Of a stretch of DNA of 64,000 nt, positions 49,132 through 58,067 are shown piece after piece. The stretch lies in NCBI GenBank assembly GCA_963833655.1, contig CAWHYL010000006.1:465499-529498 (forward strand). The letters are read 5' to 3'. Position numbers and translations under genes: made by a program. The notes under the pieces are model-generated. The model worked only from the letters and a program-made list of their open reading frames with translations. It did no database searches and was not told the origin of the DNA. Origin of the DNA: 3-1-20CM-4-69-9 sp963833655. GTDB lineage: Bacteria; Actinomycetota; Thermoleophilia; Gaiellales; Gaiellaceae. Numbering within the stretch: the first letter of the stretch is position 1; each line of letters opens with the position of its first letter.

Positions 49132-49296
49132 GGCGTACAGAAACCGGCTGACCGCAAGGTCAGACCCCAGGCTTGACACGGCTGCTACGGTCTCCCGGGA
49201 TGAACTTCCTCTTCGGCTGAGTCCTCACGCCCCGTGCGCCGCCTGCGTTTGCAGGTGTTGTGCACATGTTCGTGTTCCGCCGAGTCGTAGGAGTTC

Positions 49297-50118
49297 ATGG
49301 TGTTTGCCGTTGAAGTTCACAATCTGCGCAAGGAGTTCCTCCGCCGCGATGCGACGCGGACGCGCGGGCGGAAGCGGCGTCGGCGTGTAGCGGCTCTCGA
49401 AGGCGCGACCTTCACGATCGACCGCGGCGAGTGCGTCGCGATCCTCGGTCAGAACGGGTCGGGCAAGTCGACGCTGGTCCGGTTGCTGTCGACCTTGCTG
49501 CTGCCGGACGGCGGCAGCGCGACGATCTTCGGCCACGACGTGGTGAAGGATTCGCGCGCCGTCCAGCGGCTCGTCAACCGCGTGTCGGTCGAGGCGGCGT
49601 TCTTCAAGAAGATGTCGTCCGAGGAGAACCTCGCGTACGCGGCGCGGTTCTACGGGCTGCCGCCGAGCGTCACGAAGAGCGCCATCCCCGAGATCCTCGA
49701 GCGGGTCGGGTTCCCGGTCGGGCGCCGGCACGAGGGGATGGAGCATCTGTCGCGCGGGATGCAGCAGAAGGTCGCGCTGGCGCGGGCACTGCTGACGTCG
49801 CCGGTCCTGCTCCTGCTCGACGAGCCGACGACCGGGCTCGACCCGCGCTCGAAGCTCGAGGTGCAGGAGTTCATCCGGGAGGTGTGGGCGTCGCACGACG
49901 CGACGATCCTCCTCTGCACGCACGACCTGCGTGAGGCCGAGGTGCTCGCCGACCGCGTCGGGATCCTCGACCGCGGCCGGCTGATCGCGCTCGACCCGCC
50001 CGAGGTGCTGAAGGAGGAATTCGCGGCCGAGACGCTCGAGGACGCATTCTTCGCGGCGACCGGGCGAAGCTTCGAAGAAGAGCAGGACGAGGATGCGGAA
50101 CGGGGGGTGTTCGCGTGA
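49297..50118 (+). CDS. ABC exporter ATP-binding protein
   Basis: 273 residues. Walker A ILGQNGSGKST, signature LSRGMQQKVALARA, Walker B VLLLLDEPTTGLDPRS and H-loop LLCTHDLREAE. The N-terminal insert RRDATRTRGRKRRRR is very basic. The family matches ABC-2 type exporters of drugs or polysaccharide-like substrates. ATG at 49297 has TAGGAG upstream. A tiny frame (MNFLFG, 49200) in the leader may be a leader peptide or chance. The gene is coupled to its permease by GTGA overlap. Confidence 0.9.
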   Translation: MVFAVEVHNLRKEFLRRDATRTRGRKRRRRVAALEGATFTIDRGECVAILGQNGSGKSTLVRLLSTLLLPDGGSATIFGHDVVKDSRAVQRLVNRVSVEAAFFKKMSSEENLAYAARFYGLPPSVTKSAIPEILERVGFPVGRRHEGMEHLSRGMQQKVALARALLTSPVLLLLDEPTTGLDPRSKLEVQEFIREVWASHDATILLCTHDLREAEVLADRVGILDRGRLIALDPPEVLKEEFAAETLEDAFFAATGRSFEEEQDEDAERGVFA

Positions 50119-50948
50119 GAGAAGCAGCCGCAACGACCCGCAGCGAGTTCATCGGCCTCTACGGGATGGTCGAGCGCAACTGGTACCTGATCAAGCGCTA
50201 CGCGTGGTGGGAGATCGCGTTCTTCTTCTGGACGGCCGCCAACACGCTCACGATCGTCTTCATCGCCAAGGGCGTCGAGGCAACAGGCGGAAAGGTCAAC
50301 ATCGACGAACTGACGACGATCCTGCTGATCGGCGCCGTCATGTGGTCGTACCTCGGGATCATCTTCGAGCTCCTGATCGAGACCGTCGCGTGGGAGCGCT
50401 GGGAGGGGACGATCGAGTACACGTTCATGGCACCGCTGTCGCGGGCCGTGCACCTGCTCGGCACCGGCATCTTCGCGATCGGCTACGGGATCGTCCGCGC
50501 GTCCGTCGTGTTCGTCGCGATCGCGGCGTTCTTCGGGCTGCACATGCCGAACGCGAACTTCGCCACGGCGCTCGTCCTGATCGCGGTCGCGTCCGTCTCG
50601 TTCGTCGGCATCGGGATGATGACGGCGGTCCTGCCGCTGATCTCGCCCGAGAAGGGGACGCAGTTCGGCTACGTCGCGCAGGGCTTGATGCTCGTCGTCT
50701 CCGGCGTGTACTACCCCGTGACGGTGCTGCCGCTGTTCATGCAGTACATCGCCAAGATCTCGCCGGCGACGTATGCGTTGCGCGGCGAACGCTCGGCGAT
50801 CCTCGACGGTGCGAGCGTCGGGCAGGTGTGGGGGGACATCTGGCCGATGGTGATCATCGGCGTGGTCTCGGTGCCGCTCGGCATCTGGGTGTTCCGGCGC
50901 GGGGAGCTCCACGCGAAGAAGCACGGCAAGCTCAAGCGATCGGGGTAA
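50115..50948 (+). CDS. ABC-2 type exporter permease
   Basis: 277 residues with six helices: IAFFFWTAANTLTIVFIAKG, IGAVMWSYLGIIFELLIETV, IGYGIVRASVVFVAIAAFFG and FVGIGMMTAVLPLIS are characteristic. It forms the membrane half of the exporter with the preceding ATPase. The substrate cannot be inferred, although genes for a rhamnose precursor lie convergent downstream. Its end faces the hairpin at 50957. Confidence 0.88.
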   Translation: MREAAATTRSEFIGLYGMVERNWYLIKRYAWWEIAFFFWTAANTLTIVFIAKGVEATGGKVNIDELTTILLIGAVMWSYLGIIFELLIETVAWERWEGTIEYTFMAPLSRAVHLLGTGIFAIGYGIVRASVVFVAIAAFFGLHMPNANFATALVLIAVASVSFVGIGMMTAVLPLISPEKGTQFGYVAQGLMLVVSGVYYPVTVLPLFMQYIAKISPATYALRGERSAILDGASVGQVWGDIWPMVIIGVVSVPLGIWVFRRGELHAKKHGKLKRSG

Positions 50949-50956
50949 CGGCGCCA

Positions 50957-50985
50957 GGGGTCAGGCAGCTTCCGTGCCTGACCCC
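50957..50985. terminator. GGGGTCAGGCA inverted repeat between convergent genes
   Basis: GGGGTCAGGCA and TGCCTGACCCC form an 11-bp stem on a 7-nt loop between the permease and rfbD; the hairpin covers the last codons of rfbD. It shares the GGTCAG core with stems at 8408 and 49154. No T-tract. Confidence 0.5.
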
Positions 50986-51761
50986 AGCCCTTCGAGACAC
51001 TCGCGCAGGCCTTCACGCCAGTGCGGGAGAACCGGAGCACCCTTCTCGCTCCGGAGGACCGAGTAGGCCGGCCGCGGCGCGGGCCGGCCCAGCTCCGCAG
51101 TGGTGATGCGCCGCACGCGGACGTCGAGGCCCGCGGCTTCGAAGATCGCCTCGGCAAACTCGGCCCATGTGCAGTCCCCGGCCGCGGCGAGGTGCCAGAC
51201 ACCGAACGGACGGTCGAGCAGCTCTCGTGTCGCGCCGGCGAGATGCCCGGCGTACGTCGGCGAGGAGCGCTGGTCGTCGACCACGGCGACCTCGTCACGC
51301 TCGCAGCCGAGGCGAAGCATCGTGCGCACGAAATTCGTTCCGGTCTCCGAGTAGAGACCGGACGTACGGACGATCCAGGCCCGCTCGCCCGCCGCCCCCT
51401 CGCCGTAGAGCTTCGTACGGCCGTAAGCGGACGCCGGGTTCGGCGGGTCCGACTCGACGTACGGCTCCGTCTTCGCGCCGTCGAAGACGTAGTCGCTCGA
51501 GTAGTAGACGAGCGGCACGCCGAGCTCGGCGACGTGCCGCGTGCCGCCGACGTTGACCGCCGCCGCCTCCTGCGGATCGGTCTCGGCACCGTCGACGTCG
51601 GTCCACGCGGCGGCGTGCAGGACGACCCGGGGAGAGAGCCCCGGCGGCGCCGGCAGCGTGACGTCCCAGTCTGCGTGCGTCAGCGCGACGACGTCGTCCT
51701 CGGCTTCGGCGAAGGTCTCCCGGAGCGCGCGCCCGAGTTGCCCGCCCGCGCCGGTGATCAG
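50961..51761 (-). CDS. rfbD: dTDP-4-dehydrorhamnose reductase
   Basis: 266 residues. Cofactor motif ITGAGGQLGRAL, then HAAAWTDVDGAETDPQEAAA, YYSSDYVFDGAKTEPYVESD and the YGRTKLYGE catalytic Tyr-Lys, all typical of RmlD. It reduces dTDP-4-keto-L-rhamnose in dTDP-rhamnose synthesis. No ATG, GTG or TTG occurs before the glycine motif for a long way; the CTG at 51761 overlaps the upstream TGA as CTGA and gives LITGAGGQLG, so a CTG start is proposed. Confidence 0.9.
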   Translation of the reverse strand: MITGAGGQLGRALRETFAEAEDDVVALTHADWDVTLPAPPGLSPRVVLHAAAWTDVDGAETDPQEAAAVNVGGTRHVAELGVPLVYYSSDYVFDGAKTEPYVESDPPNPASAYGRTKLYGEGAAGERAWIVRTSGLYSETGTNFVRTMLRLGCERDEVAVVDDQRSSPTYAGHLAGATRELLDRPFGVWHLAAAGDCTWAEFAEAIFEAAGLDVRVRRITTAELGRPAPRPAYSVLRSEKGAPVLPHWREGLRECLEGLGSGTEAA

Positions 51762-52930
51762 GATTCCGCGGCGTCCCGTTCCGACAGGATCGGCGATCTC
51801 GTGCTCCAGAGGGCGACGACGCGCGGATCGTCCCACGGCCATTCGTGCTCGTCGGGATCGTCCGCGTCGTACTCCTCGCTGACGTGGTAGAGCATGAGGA
51901 CGTCGGTCAGCGCCTCGAACCCGTGAGCGAGATTGCCCGGGACGTGGACGGCGGCGAAGTGGTCGTCGCCGATGTCCTCGCAGAAGGTCTCGCCGGTGTC
52001 GCGGTCGAGGGCGACAACGCGCGCACGGCCTTGCAGGCACACGAACAGATCGTCCTGCCCGCGCTCGTGGTAGTGGAGGCCGCGGATCGTCCCCGCCCGC
52101 GAGAACGACACGTTCGTCTGCCGGATCGGCTTCGGGAGGCCGCTCGTGCGCGCGATCTCCGCGAGCCATCCGCGCGCGTCCTCGAACCGCCGCAGAGGAA
52201 CGGGCCGCGTGCGATCCGAGCCGAAATGCGGCCGCCGCACGCGCTCGATCACGTCGTAATAGGCGTCGACCGACTCGCCGGCGTCGCCCCAGTAGCCGTC
52301 GAAGACGTCGTACTCGAGCGTTCCCTCGCGAACGTAGTGGTTGTTCACGTCCGTGATCTCGAGCTCGCCTCGGGCGGACGGCTCGAGCCGCTCGACGACG
52401 TCGAAGACGTCGGCGGGGTAGCAGTAGACCCCGGTGACGGCGAGGCCGCTGGGCGGCTCGTCCGGCTTCTCGACGATCTCGGCGATCCGGCCGTCGACGA
52501 GACGCGGGACGCCGAGGTGGCGTAGGTGCTCGAGCTCGCGCACGCGGGCGAGCAGCACGCGCGCGCCTCGCTCCTGCGCGTCGAACTGGCGGATGGTCGC
52601 GCTGATCGGGCCGCTGAAGAAGTTGTCGGCGAGCATCACGACGATCCGGTCGCCGGCGGCAAAGCCGCGCGCGAGACCGAGCGCCTCGGCGATCCCACCG
52701 GCGCGCTGCTGCTTCGCGAACTGCAGCTCGTCCCCGAAATAGCGGCGGAAGTCGTCCACATGGTCGGCGCCGGTGACGAGCAGCAGCTCCTCGATCCCGC
52801 CCTCGCGCAGGAAGTCGACGGCCCACTGCACCATCGGCTTGTCGCCGACCGGCAGGAGGTGCTTGTTGGTGACACGAGTCAGGGGCTCGAGGCGAGACCC
52901 CGTCCCGCCCGCCAGGACAACGCCTTTCAC
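51758..52930 (-). CDS. Fused glucose-1-phosphate thymidylyltransferase and RmlC-like epimerase
   Basis: 390 residues joining two steps of dTDP-rhamnose synthesis. Residues 1-235 are RmlA-like: VVLAGGTGSRLEPLTRVTNK, LPVGDKPMVQWAVDFLREGG and EKPDEPPSGLAVTGVYCYP. Residues about 245-390 are RmlC-like: FEDARGWLAEIARTSGLP, the catalytic His region TIRGLHYHERGQDDLFVCLQ, VPGNLAHGFEALTD and EWPWDDPRVVALW. The rmlB dehydratase step is not in the window. A TAGGAT -10 box lies 7 nt before the GTG. The fusion is uncommon. Confidence 0.87.
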   Translation of the reverse strand: MKGVVLAGGTGSRLEPLTRVTNKHLLPVGDKPMVQWAVDFLREGGIEELLLVTGADHVDDFRRYFGDELQFAKQQRAGGIAEALGLARGFAAGDRIVVMLADNFFSGPISATIRQFDAQERGARVLLARVRELEHLRHLGVPRLVDGRIAEIVEKPDEPPSGLAVTGVYCYPADVFDVVERLEPSARGELEITDVNNHYVREGTLEYDVFDGYWGDAGESVDAYYDVIERVRRPHFGSDRTRPVPLRRFEDARGWLAEIARTSGLPKPIRQTNVSFSRAGTIRGLHYHERGQDDLFVCLQGRARVVALDRDTGETFCEDIGDDHFAAVHVPGNLAHGFEALTDVLMLYHVSEEYDADDPDEHEWPWDDPRVVALWSTRSPILSERDAAES

Positions 52931-52937
52931 CGGCCGG

Positions 52938-52943
52938 ATCCTA
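52938..52943 (-). promoter_or_regulatory. Putative -10 box for the rmlA-rmlC fusion (leaderless)
   Basis: TAGGAT 7 nt before the GTG start. Confidence 0.4.
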
Positions 52944-52969
52944 TGGCAGACCCGCTGAAGGCGAGACGC

Positions 52970-55132
52970 TCAGCCGGCAGGTTCCGCGAGCGGCGACGGC
53001 TTCACGCGCACGATCCGCGCGAGCCGGGGAGGCAGCCACCAGTTCCAACGTCCGAACCACGCCATCAGCGCGGGCACGAGGAGTGCACGCACGATCGTCG
53101 CGTCGACGAGGATGGCGACGGCGAGCCCCAGTCCGAACTGCTGCAGTCCGACGATGCTGCCGGCGACGAAGCCGCTGAACGCAGCGACCATGATGATCGC
53201 TGCGGCGGTGATGATCGTCCCGGTCCGCTCGAGCCCGTACGAGACGGCGCGCACGTTGTCGTGCTCCTCGTCCCAGGTCTCACGCATGCGCGAAACGAGG
53301 AAGACCTCGTAGTCCATCGAGAGGCCGAACAGCATCGCGAACAGGAAGATCGGGATCCAGCCTTCGACCTGCGGGAACTGGTAGAGGCCGAAGAGGTCCC
53401 TCCCGAGTCCCCACTTGAAGAACACGACGAGCATCCCGTAGCTCGCGCCGACGGAGAGCAGGTTCAGCAGGACGGCCTTCAACGGCAGGATCACCGAACG
53501 GAACGCGCGCATCAGCAACAGGTACGTGAACACGAGGACCGCGAGCACGAGCCACGGGAACGCGCTGTACGACTTCGTCAGGAAGTCGACGCCCTGCGGC
53601 GGGCCGCCGCCGGCGTACACGCGGACGTCGGGCGGAAAGCTCGCATTCGGAATCATCGTGCCGCGCAGGCGGTGGACGAATGACTGCGCCGGCTCGTCGC
53701 CGTACTCGTGCTTACCGGCGACGATCATCTGCTCGTAGCGGCCGCTCGGGTCGACGAAGCGCGGGCCGCGCCCCATCTGGACGAACGCGACCTCCTTGTC
53801 GGCCTCGAGGGAGGCGCGCAGCCGCGCGAGCGCAGGCTGAACGCCGGGCGTCCGCGCGCCGGCGACGACGATCTGCGTCGGCGACAGGGCTCCCGGGCCG
53901 ACCGCAGCCCGCAGGACGTTCAGCCCCCGGACGGACGACGGTGTCTGCGGGATGCCCTGCGCCGAGCCGGGCGTGAGCTTCAGCGCGAGCACGGGCAGCG
54001 CTGCGAGCACCAGCACGCAGGCGCCGATGCCGAAGAACGCGACCGGGCGCTCCATGATCCAGCGCGCCAGCCGCGCCCAGAAGCCGTGCTCCACGTCGCG
54101 GCCGGCGAGATGCGGCAGCCGGACGCCCTTGCCGCGCAGCCACTCGGCCACGTGCACGCGCTTCGTGCCGCGCCGCCCGTACACGGAGAGCAACGCCGGC
54201 TGCAGCGTCGCAGCGCCCGCGAGCGAGACGAGCGGGATCAGGAACCCGCCGACGCCGATCGACCGGATGAACGGCAACGGCATGAACAGCAGCAGCGCGA
54301 GGCCGATCGCGACCGTCGCGCCGGAGAACAGCACCGCGCGGCCGGCGGTGGCCATCGTCCGCACGATCGCGTCGTCCTTGCTGCCGCCGCGCGCGAGCTC
54401 CTCGCGGAAGCGATAGACGATCAGCAGCGAGTAGTCGATCGCGATCCCGAGCCCGATCAGCTGGACGAGATTCGTCACGTACGTGGCCATCGTCAGGTGA
54501 TGCGCGATGATGTAGACGATCCCGAGCGTGCCGGTGATCGTCGCCGCTGCAAACAGGAAGGGGATCGTCGCGGCGAGCGAGAGGCCGAACACCGCCAGCA
54601 GCACTGCCAGCGCGATCGGCAGTGCGATCGACTCTCCGCGTGCGAGGTCGCGGCTGAAGATCGGGTCGAGGTCGCGCTGGATCGCCGGTTGCCCCGACAC
54701 GTACGCGTCGACGCCGGGCGGCGCGCGGAGCGCGCGGCGGATGTCGTCGGTGTAACCCTTCGCGTCCGCGAGGTTGAGCGTGCTGAGGACGCTCCCGTAG
54801 ACGACGCCGCCTCGGGCGTCGCGCAGCGGCGTCGCCTGGCCGGTCGGCACGGCGCGCGCGGCCCGGCGAATGCTCCGTTCGAGCTTCAGACGCGCGCCGG
54901 CGGTGCCGTTACGGACCCTGTAGATGATCAGGAACTCACCGTCGCTGCGATCGCCGAAGCGGTCCTGCAGGATCGTCCGTGCACGCTCCGAGTCCGACCC
55001 CGGAACCGTGAACGTGTTCGAGAGGAGCGCCGGCAGCTTCGACGTCGCGGCGACCCCGAGCAGCAGGATGACGAGCCAGACGGCGAGAATCGGCCAGCGG
55101 AAACGAAGGACGGTCCGGGTCCAGCCGACCAT
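52970..55132 (-). CDS. MMPL-family transporter
   Basis: 720 residues of the RND/MMPL superfamily with twelve helices in two halves separated by large external loops. Each half has the family core: LVQLIGLGIAIDYSLLIVYR in the first and FLFAMLFGLSMDYEVFLVSR in the second (GXXXDY proton-relay motif). Related MmpL proteins export lipids or drugs. ATG at 55132 is chosen because TAGTGT lies 7 nt upstream and translation then begins just before the first helix (FRWPILAVWLVILLLGV). Divergent from hsp20. Confidence 0.9.
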   Translation of the reverse strand: MVGWTRTVLRFRWPILAVWLVILLLGVAATSKLPALLSNTFTVPGSDSERARTILQDRFGDRSDGEFLIIYRVRNGTAGARLKLERSIRRAARAVPTGQATPLRDARGGVVYGSVLSTLNLADAKGYTDDIRRALRAPPGVDAYVSGQPAIQRDLDPIFSRDLARGESIALPIALAVLLAVFGLSLAATIPFLFAAATITGTLGIVYIIAHHLTMATYVTNLVQLIGLGIAIDYSLLIVYRFREELARGGSKDDAIVRTMATAGRAVLFSGATVAIGLALLLFMPLPFIRSIGVGGFLIPLVSLAGAATLQPALLSVYGRRGTKRVHVAEWLRGKGVRLPHLAGRDVEHGFWARLARWIMERPVAFFGIGACVLVLAALPVLALKLTPGSAQGIPQTPSSVRGLNVLRAAVGPGALSPTQIVVAGARTPGVQPALARLRASLEADKEVAFVQMGRGPRFVDPSGRYEQMIVAGKHEYGDEPAQSFVHRLRGTMIPNASFPPDVRVYAGGGPPQGVDFLTKSYSAFPWLVLAVLVFTYLLLMRAFRSVILPLKAVLLNLLSVGASYGMLVVFFKWGLGRDLFGLYQFPQVEGWIPIFLFAMLFGLSMDYEVFLVSRMRETWDEEHDNVRAVSYGLERTGTIITAAAIIMVAAFSGFVAGSIVGLQQFGLGLAVAILVDATIVRALLVPALMAWFGRWNWWLPPRLARIVRVKPSPLAEPAG

Positions 55133-55139
55133 GCCTGTG

Positions 55140-55145
55140 ACACTA
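55140..55145 (-). promoter_or_regulatory. Putative -10 box for the MMPL gene (leaderless)
   Basis: TAGTGT 7 nt before the ATG at 55132. Confidence 0.4.
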
Positions 55146-55155
55146 GCCAGCGGGG

Positions 55156-55161
55156 TACTCT
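55156..55161 (+). promoter_or_regulatory. Putative -10 box for hsp20 (leaderless)
   Basis: TACTCT 6 nt before the GTG of hsp20; only 35 bp separate the two divergent start codons, and no HrcA or HspR site is evident. Confidence 0.4.
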
Positions 55162-55167
55162 CCAAAC

Positions 55168-55605
55168 GTGGATAAGCGCCGCGACTTCGAGCATGCTGCC
55201 GAGGAGATCGAGCAGCTCTTCGCCGATCTCTGGCAGGTCTTTCCGTTCTCCCGCAGCCTCCGCCGCGGCTACCGGCCGGAGGTGGACGTCTACCGCAGCG
55301 ACGACCCGCCGAACCTGATCGTCCAGATCGAGCTGCCGGGGATCGATCCCGAGGACGTTCGGCTGATTGCGTCGCCGCGGGCGCTGCTGATCGCGGGCGA
55401 GCGCCGGCGTCCCAAGGACGGTGGGCACTACCAGCAGATGGAGATCGACTACGGGCCGTTCCAGCGTCAGATCACGCTGGCGGACGACATCGACCCGGAG
55501 GCGGCCTCCGCGACGTACGACCGCGGCATGCTGACGGTGCGCCTGCCGCTCGCGCCGCGTCCGGCGCCCCAGGAGAGCGTGTCGATCGAGGTGACGTCGG
55601 CCTGA
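55168..55605 (+). CDS. Hsp20-family small heat-shock protein
   Basis: 145 residues. The alpha-crystallin domain spans about 38-135: YRPEVDVYRSDDPPNLIVQI, ELPGIDPEDVRL, IAGERRR and the C-terminal YDRGMLTVRLPL. It holds unfolding proteins for refolding or degradation. It is coupled to lon by a TGATG overlap, an arrangement that would deliver a holdase and a protease together. Confidence 0.92.
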   Translation: MDKRRDFEHAAEEIEQLFADLWQVFPFSRSLRRGYRPEVDVYRSDDPPNLIVQIELPGIDPEDVRLIASPRALLIAGERRRPKDGGHYQQMEIDYGPFQRQITLADDIDPEAASATYDRGMLTVRLPLAPRPAPQESVSIEVTSA

Positions 55606-58067
55606 TGTCGGAGACGATCGACGAGGGGATCGAGCAAACCGCAGACGAGCTGACGCTCCCGGCGACGCTGCCGGTGCTGCCGCTGAAGGACACGGTCGTC
55701 TTCCCCGGCTTCCCCACGCCGCTCGCCATCGGGCAGGAGCGCTCGATCAGGCTGGTCGAGGACGTCGTCTCCGGCGATCGTACGCTCGCGCTCGTCACCG
55801 TGAAGAACGACGAGGCGGAGCAGCCCGGCTGGAGCGACCTCTACGACGTCGGCACGGCGGCCGTGATCCACAAGATGATCAAGGTCCCCGACGGGACGCT
55901 GCGCATCCTCGTCGAGGGCGGCCGGCGGATCGGCCTCGACCACGCCGTCCAGGAGGACCCGTACCTCACGGGGCACTTCTCGGAGCTTCCGGACGAGCTC
56001 GCGGAGACGCGCGAGGTCGAGGCGCTGACGCGGAACGTGCAGAACCTGTTTGCGCGGGTGATCGGGCTCGTCCCCTACCTGCCGGAGGAGCTGCAGATCG
56101 CCGCCGCGAACGTCGAGGACCCGAGCGGTCTCTGCAATCTCGTCGCATCCACCCTCCGGCTGAAGACGGAGGAGAAGCAGGCACTGCTCGAGCAGCGCGA
56201 CGTCGAAGCGCGGCTACGCGCCGTCTCCACGATCCTCAGCCGCGAGCTGGAGGTGTTCGAGCTCGGCTCCAAGATCCAGTCGCAGGTGCAAGAGGAGATG
56301 GAGAAAGGGCAACGCGAGTTCTTCCTGCGCCAGCAGCTCAAAGCGATTCAGGACGAGCTCGGCGAGGGCGACGCCGAGCAGGCCGAGCTGAACGAGCTGC
56401 GCGAGCGCTTCGCGGAGCTCGAGCTCCCCGAGGAGGTCCGCAAGACGGTCGACCGCGAGCTGTCACGCCTGGAGAAGATTCCGTCCGCCGCGGCGGAGCA
56501 CGGCGTCATCCGCACGTACCTCGACTGGCTCGTCTCGCTGCCGTGGAACACGGTGACGGAGGACAACCTCGACCTCAAACACGCGCGCGCCGTCCTCGAC
56601 ACCGACCACTACGATCTGGAGAAGGTCAAGGAGCGCATCCTCGAGCACCTCGCCGTGTCGAAGCTGAAGAACGACGTCTCCGGGCCGATCCTCTGCTTCG
56701 TGGGGCCGCCCGGCGTCGGCAAGACATCGCTCGGCCAGTCGATCGCTCGCGCTCTCGGCCGGAAGTTCGCGCGGCTGTCGGTCGGCGGCGTGCGCGACGA
56801 AGCCGAGATCCGGGGCCACCGGCGCACGTACATCGGCGCGATGCCCGGGACGATCATCCGCACGCTCCGCGACGCCGAGTCGATCAACCCGGTCCTGCTC
56901 ATCGACGAGATCGACAAGATGGGCGCCGACTACCGCGGCGACCCCGCGAGCGCGATGCTCGAGGTGCTCGACCCGGAGCAGAACAAGCACTTTCGCGACC
57001 ACTACCTCGACCTGCCGTTCGACCTGTCGAAGGTGCTCTTCATCTGCACGGCGAACACGCTCGACACGATCCCCGGCCCGCTGCTCGACCGTATGGACGT
57101 CATCCAGTTGTCGGGCTACACGGAGGACGAGAAGTTCGGGATCGCGAAGCGCTATCTCGTGCCGAAGCAGCTCGAGGCGCACGGCCTGTCATCCGAGCAC
57201 GTGGCCGTCTCGGACCGCGCGCTCAGGCTGATCATCCGCGAGTACACGCGGGAAGCCGGTGTCCGGAACCTGGAGCGGCGGCTCGGCGACGTCCTGCGCA
57301 AGGCCGCCCGCCGGATCGCCGAGGGAAAGACGCGCGCGAAGGTCCTCCGCATCGACGAGCGCCGCGTCCGCAGCTCGCTCGGACCGCGCCGCTTCGAGGG
57401 CGAGGTGCGCAGGCGCACGGCCGACCCCGGCGTCGCGACGGGCCTCGCGTTCACGGCCACGGGCGGCGACATCCTCTTCTTCGAGGCGGCGGCGTATCCG
57501 GGCAAGGGCCGGCTCACCGTCACGGGTCAGCTCGGCGACGTGATGCAGGAGTCGGCGCAGGCGGCGCTCTCGTGGGTCCGCGCGCACGCTGCGCAGCTCG
57601 GGCTCGATGCCGAGTGGTTCCGTGAGCACGACGTGCACCTGCACGTGCCCGCCGGCGCCGTGCCGAAGGACGGGCCGTCCGCGGGGATCACGATGGCAAC
57701 CGCGATCGCCTCCCTCGTCCGGCAGGAACCGGTCTCCGACGACGTCGGGATGACCGGGGAGATCACGCTCACCGGACAGGTGCTGCCGATCGGCGGGATC
57801 CGCGAGAAGTCGCTCGCCGCGCAGCGCGCCGGCTTGAAGCGCGTGATCATGCCGCGCGAGAACGAGCCCGACCTGGCGGAGCTGCCGGCCGAGACGAAGC
57901 GCGAGCTCGAGTTCGTCCTCGTCGACTCGATCGACGAGGTCTTCGAGGCGGCGTTCAACGGCAAGGAAGCAACGCGCTCGAAGCCGGTGCCCGTGAAGGG
58001 ACGAGCCGCCGCGGCTCAGCCGGCCGTGCGGATGGCTTCCGGGCCGAGCTCCGACGTCAGAGACTGA
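55605..58067 (+). CDS. lon: ATP-dependent protease Lon
   Basis: 820 residues. N-terminal substrate domain (LPVLPLKDTVVFPGFPTPLA), coiled coil (about 190-260), AAA+ module with Walker A FVGPPGVGKTSLGQS and Walker B VLLIDEIDKMG, and a C-terminal peptidase with the Ser-Lys dyad: Ser in VPKDGPSAGITMAT, Lys in GGIREKSLAAQRAGL. It degrades damaged and regulatory proteins. It overlaps hsp20 by one base and is convergent with a lipoprotein gene (11-base overlap at the 3' end). Confidence 0.96.
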   Translation: MSETIDEGIEQTADELTLPATLPVLPLKDTVVFPGFPTPLAIGQERSIRLVEDVVSGDRTLALVTVKNDEAEQPGWSDLYDVGTAAVIHKMIKVPDGTLRILVEGGRRIGLDHAVQEDPYLTGHFSELPDELAETREVEALTRNVQNLFARVIGLVPYLPEELQIAAANVEDPSGLCNLVASTLRLKTEEKQALLEQRDVEARLRAVSTILSRELEVFELGSKIQSQVQEEMEKGQREFFLRQQLKAIQDELGEGDAEQAELNELRERFAELELPEEVRKTVDRELSRLEKIPSAAAEHGVIRTYLDWLVSLPWNTVTEDNLDLKHARAVLDTDHYDLEKVKERILEHLAVSKLKNDVSGPILCFVGPPGVGKTSLGQSIARALGRKFARLSVGGVRDEAEIRGHRRTYIGAMPGTIIRTLRDAESINPVLLIDEIDKMGADYRGDPASAMLEVLDPEQNKHFRDHYLDLPFDLSKVLFICTANTLDTIPGPLLDRMDVIQLSGYTEDEKFGIAKRYLVPKQLEAHGLSSEHVAVSDRALRLIIREYTREAGVRNLERRLGDVLRKAARRIAEGKTRAKVLRIDERRVRSSLGPRRFEGEVRRRTADPGVATGLAFTATGGDILFFEAAAYPGKGRLTVTGQLGDVMQESAQAALSWVRAHAAQLGLDAEWFREHDVHLHVPAGAVPKDGPSAGITMATAIASLVRQEPVSDDVGMTGEITLTGQVLPIGGIREKSLAAQRAGLKRVIMPRENEPDLAELPAETKRELEFVLVDSIDEVFEAAFNGKEATRSKPVPVKGRAAAAQPAVRMASGPSSDVRD

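Noticed and set aside
49173..49202. Promoter with TTGACA -35 for the ABC exporter
   Set aside because: TTGACA is present, but no TANNNT occurs at 16-19 bp; the TACGGT that follows is only 7 bp away. Not reported as a feature.
49200..49220. Six-codon leader peptide MNFLFG
   Set aside because: No ribosome site and no regulatory amino-acid run or attenuator hairpin; chance is a sufficient explanation.
53708..55318. Long plus-strand frame opposite the MMPL gene
   Set aside because: Low-complexity Arg/Asp/Glu-rich translation with no motif, entirely antisense to a clear membrane transporter.
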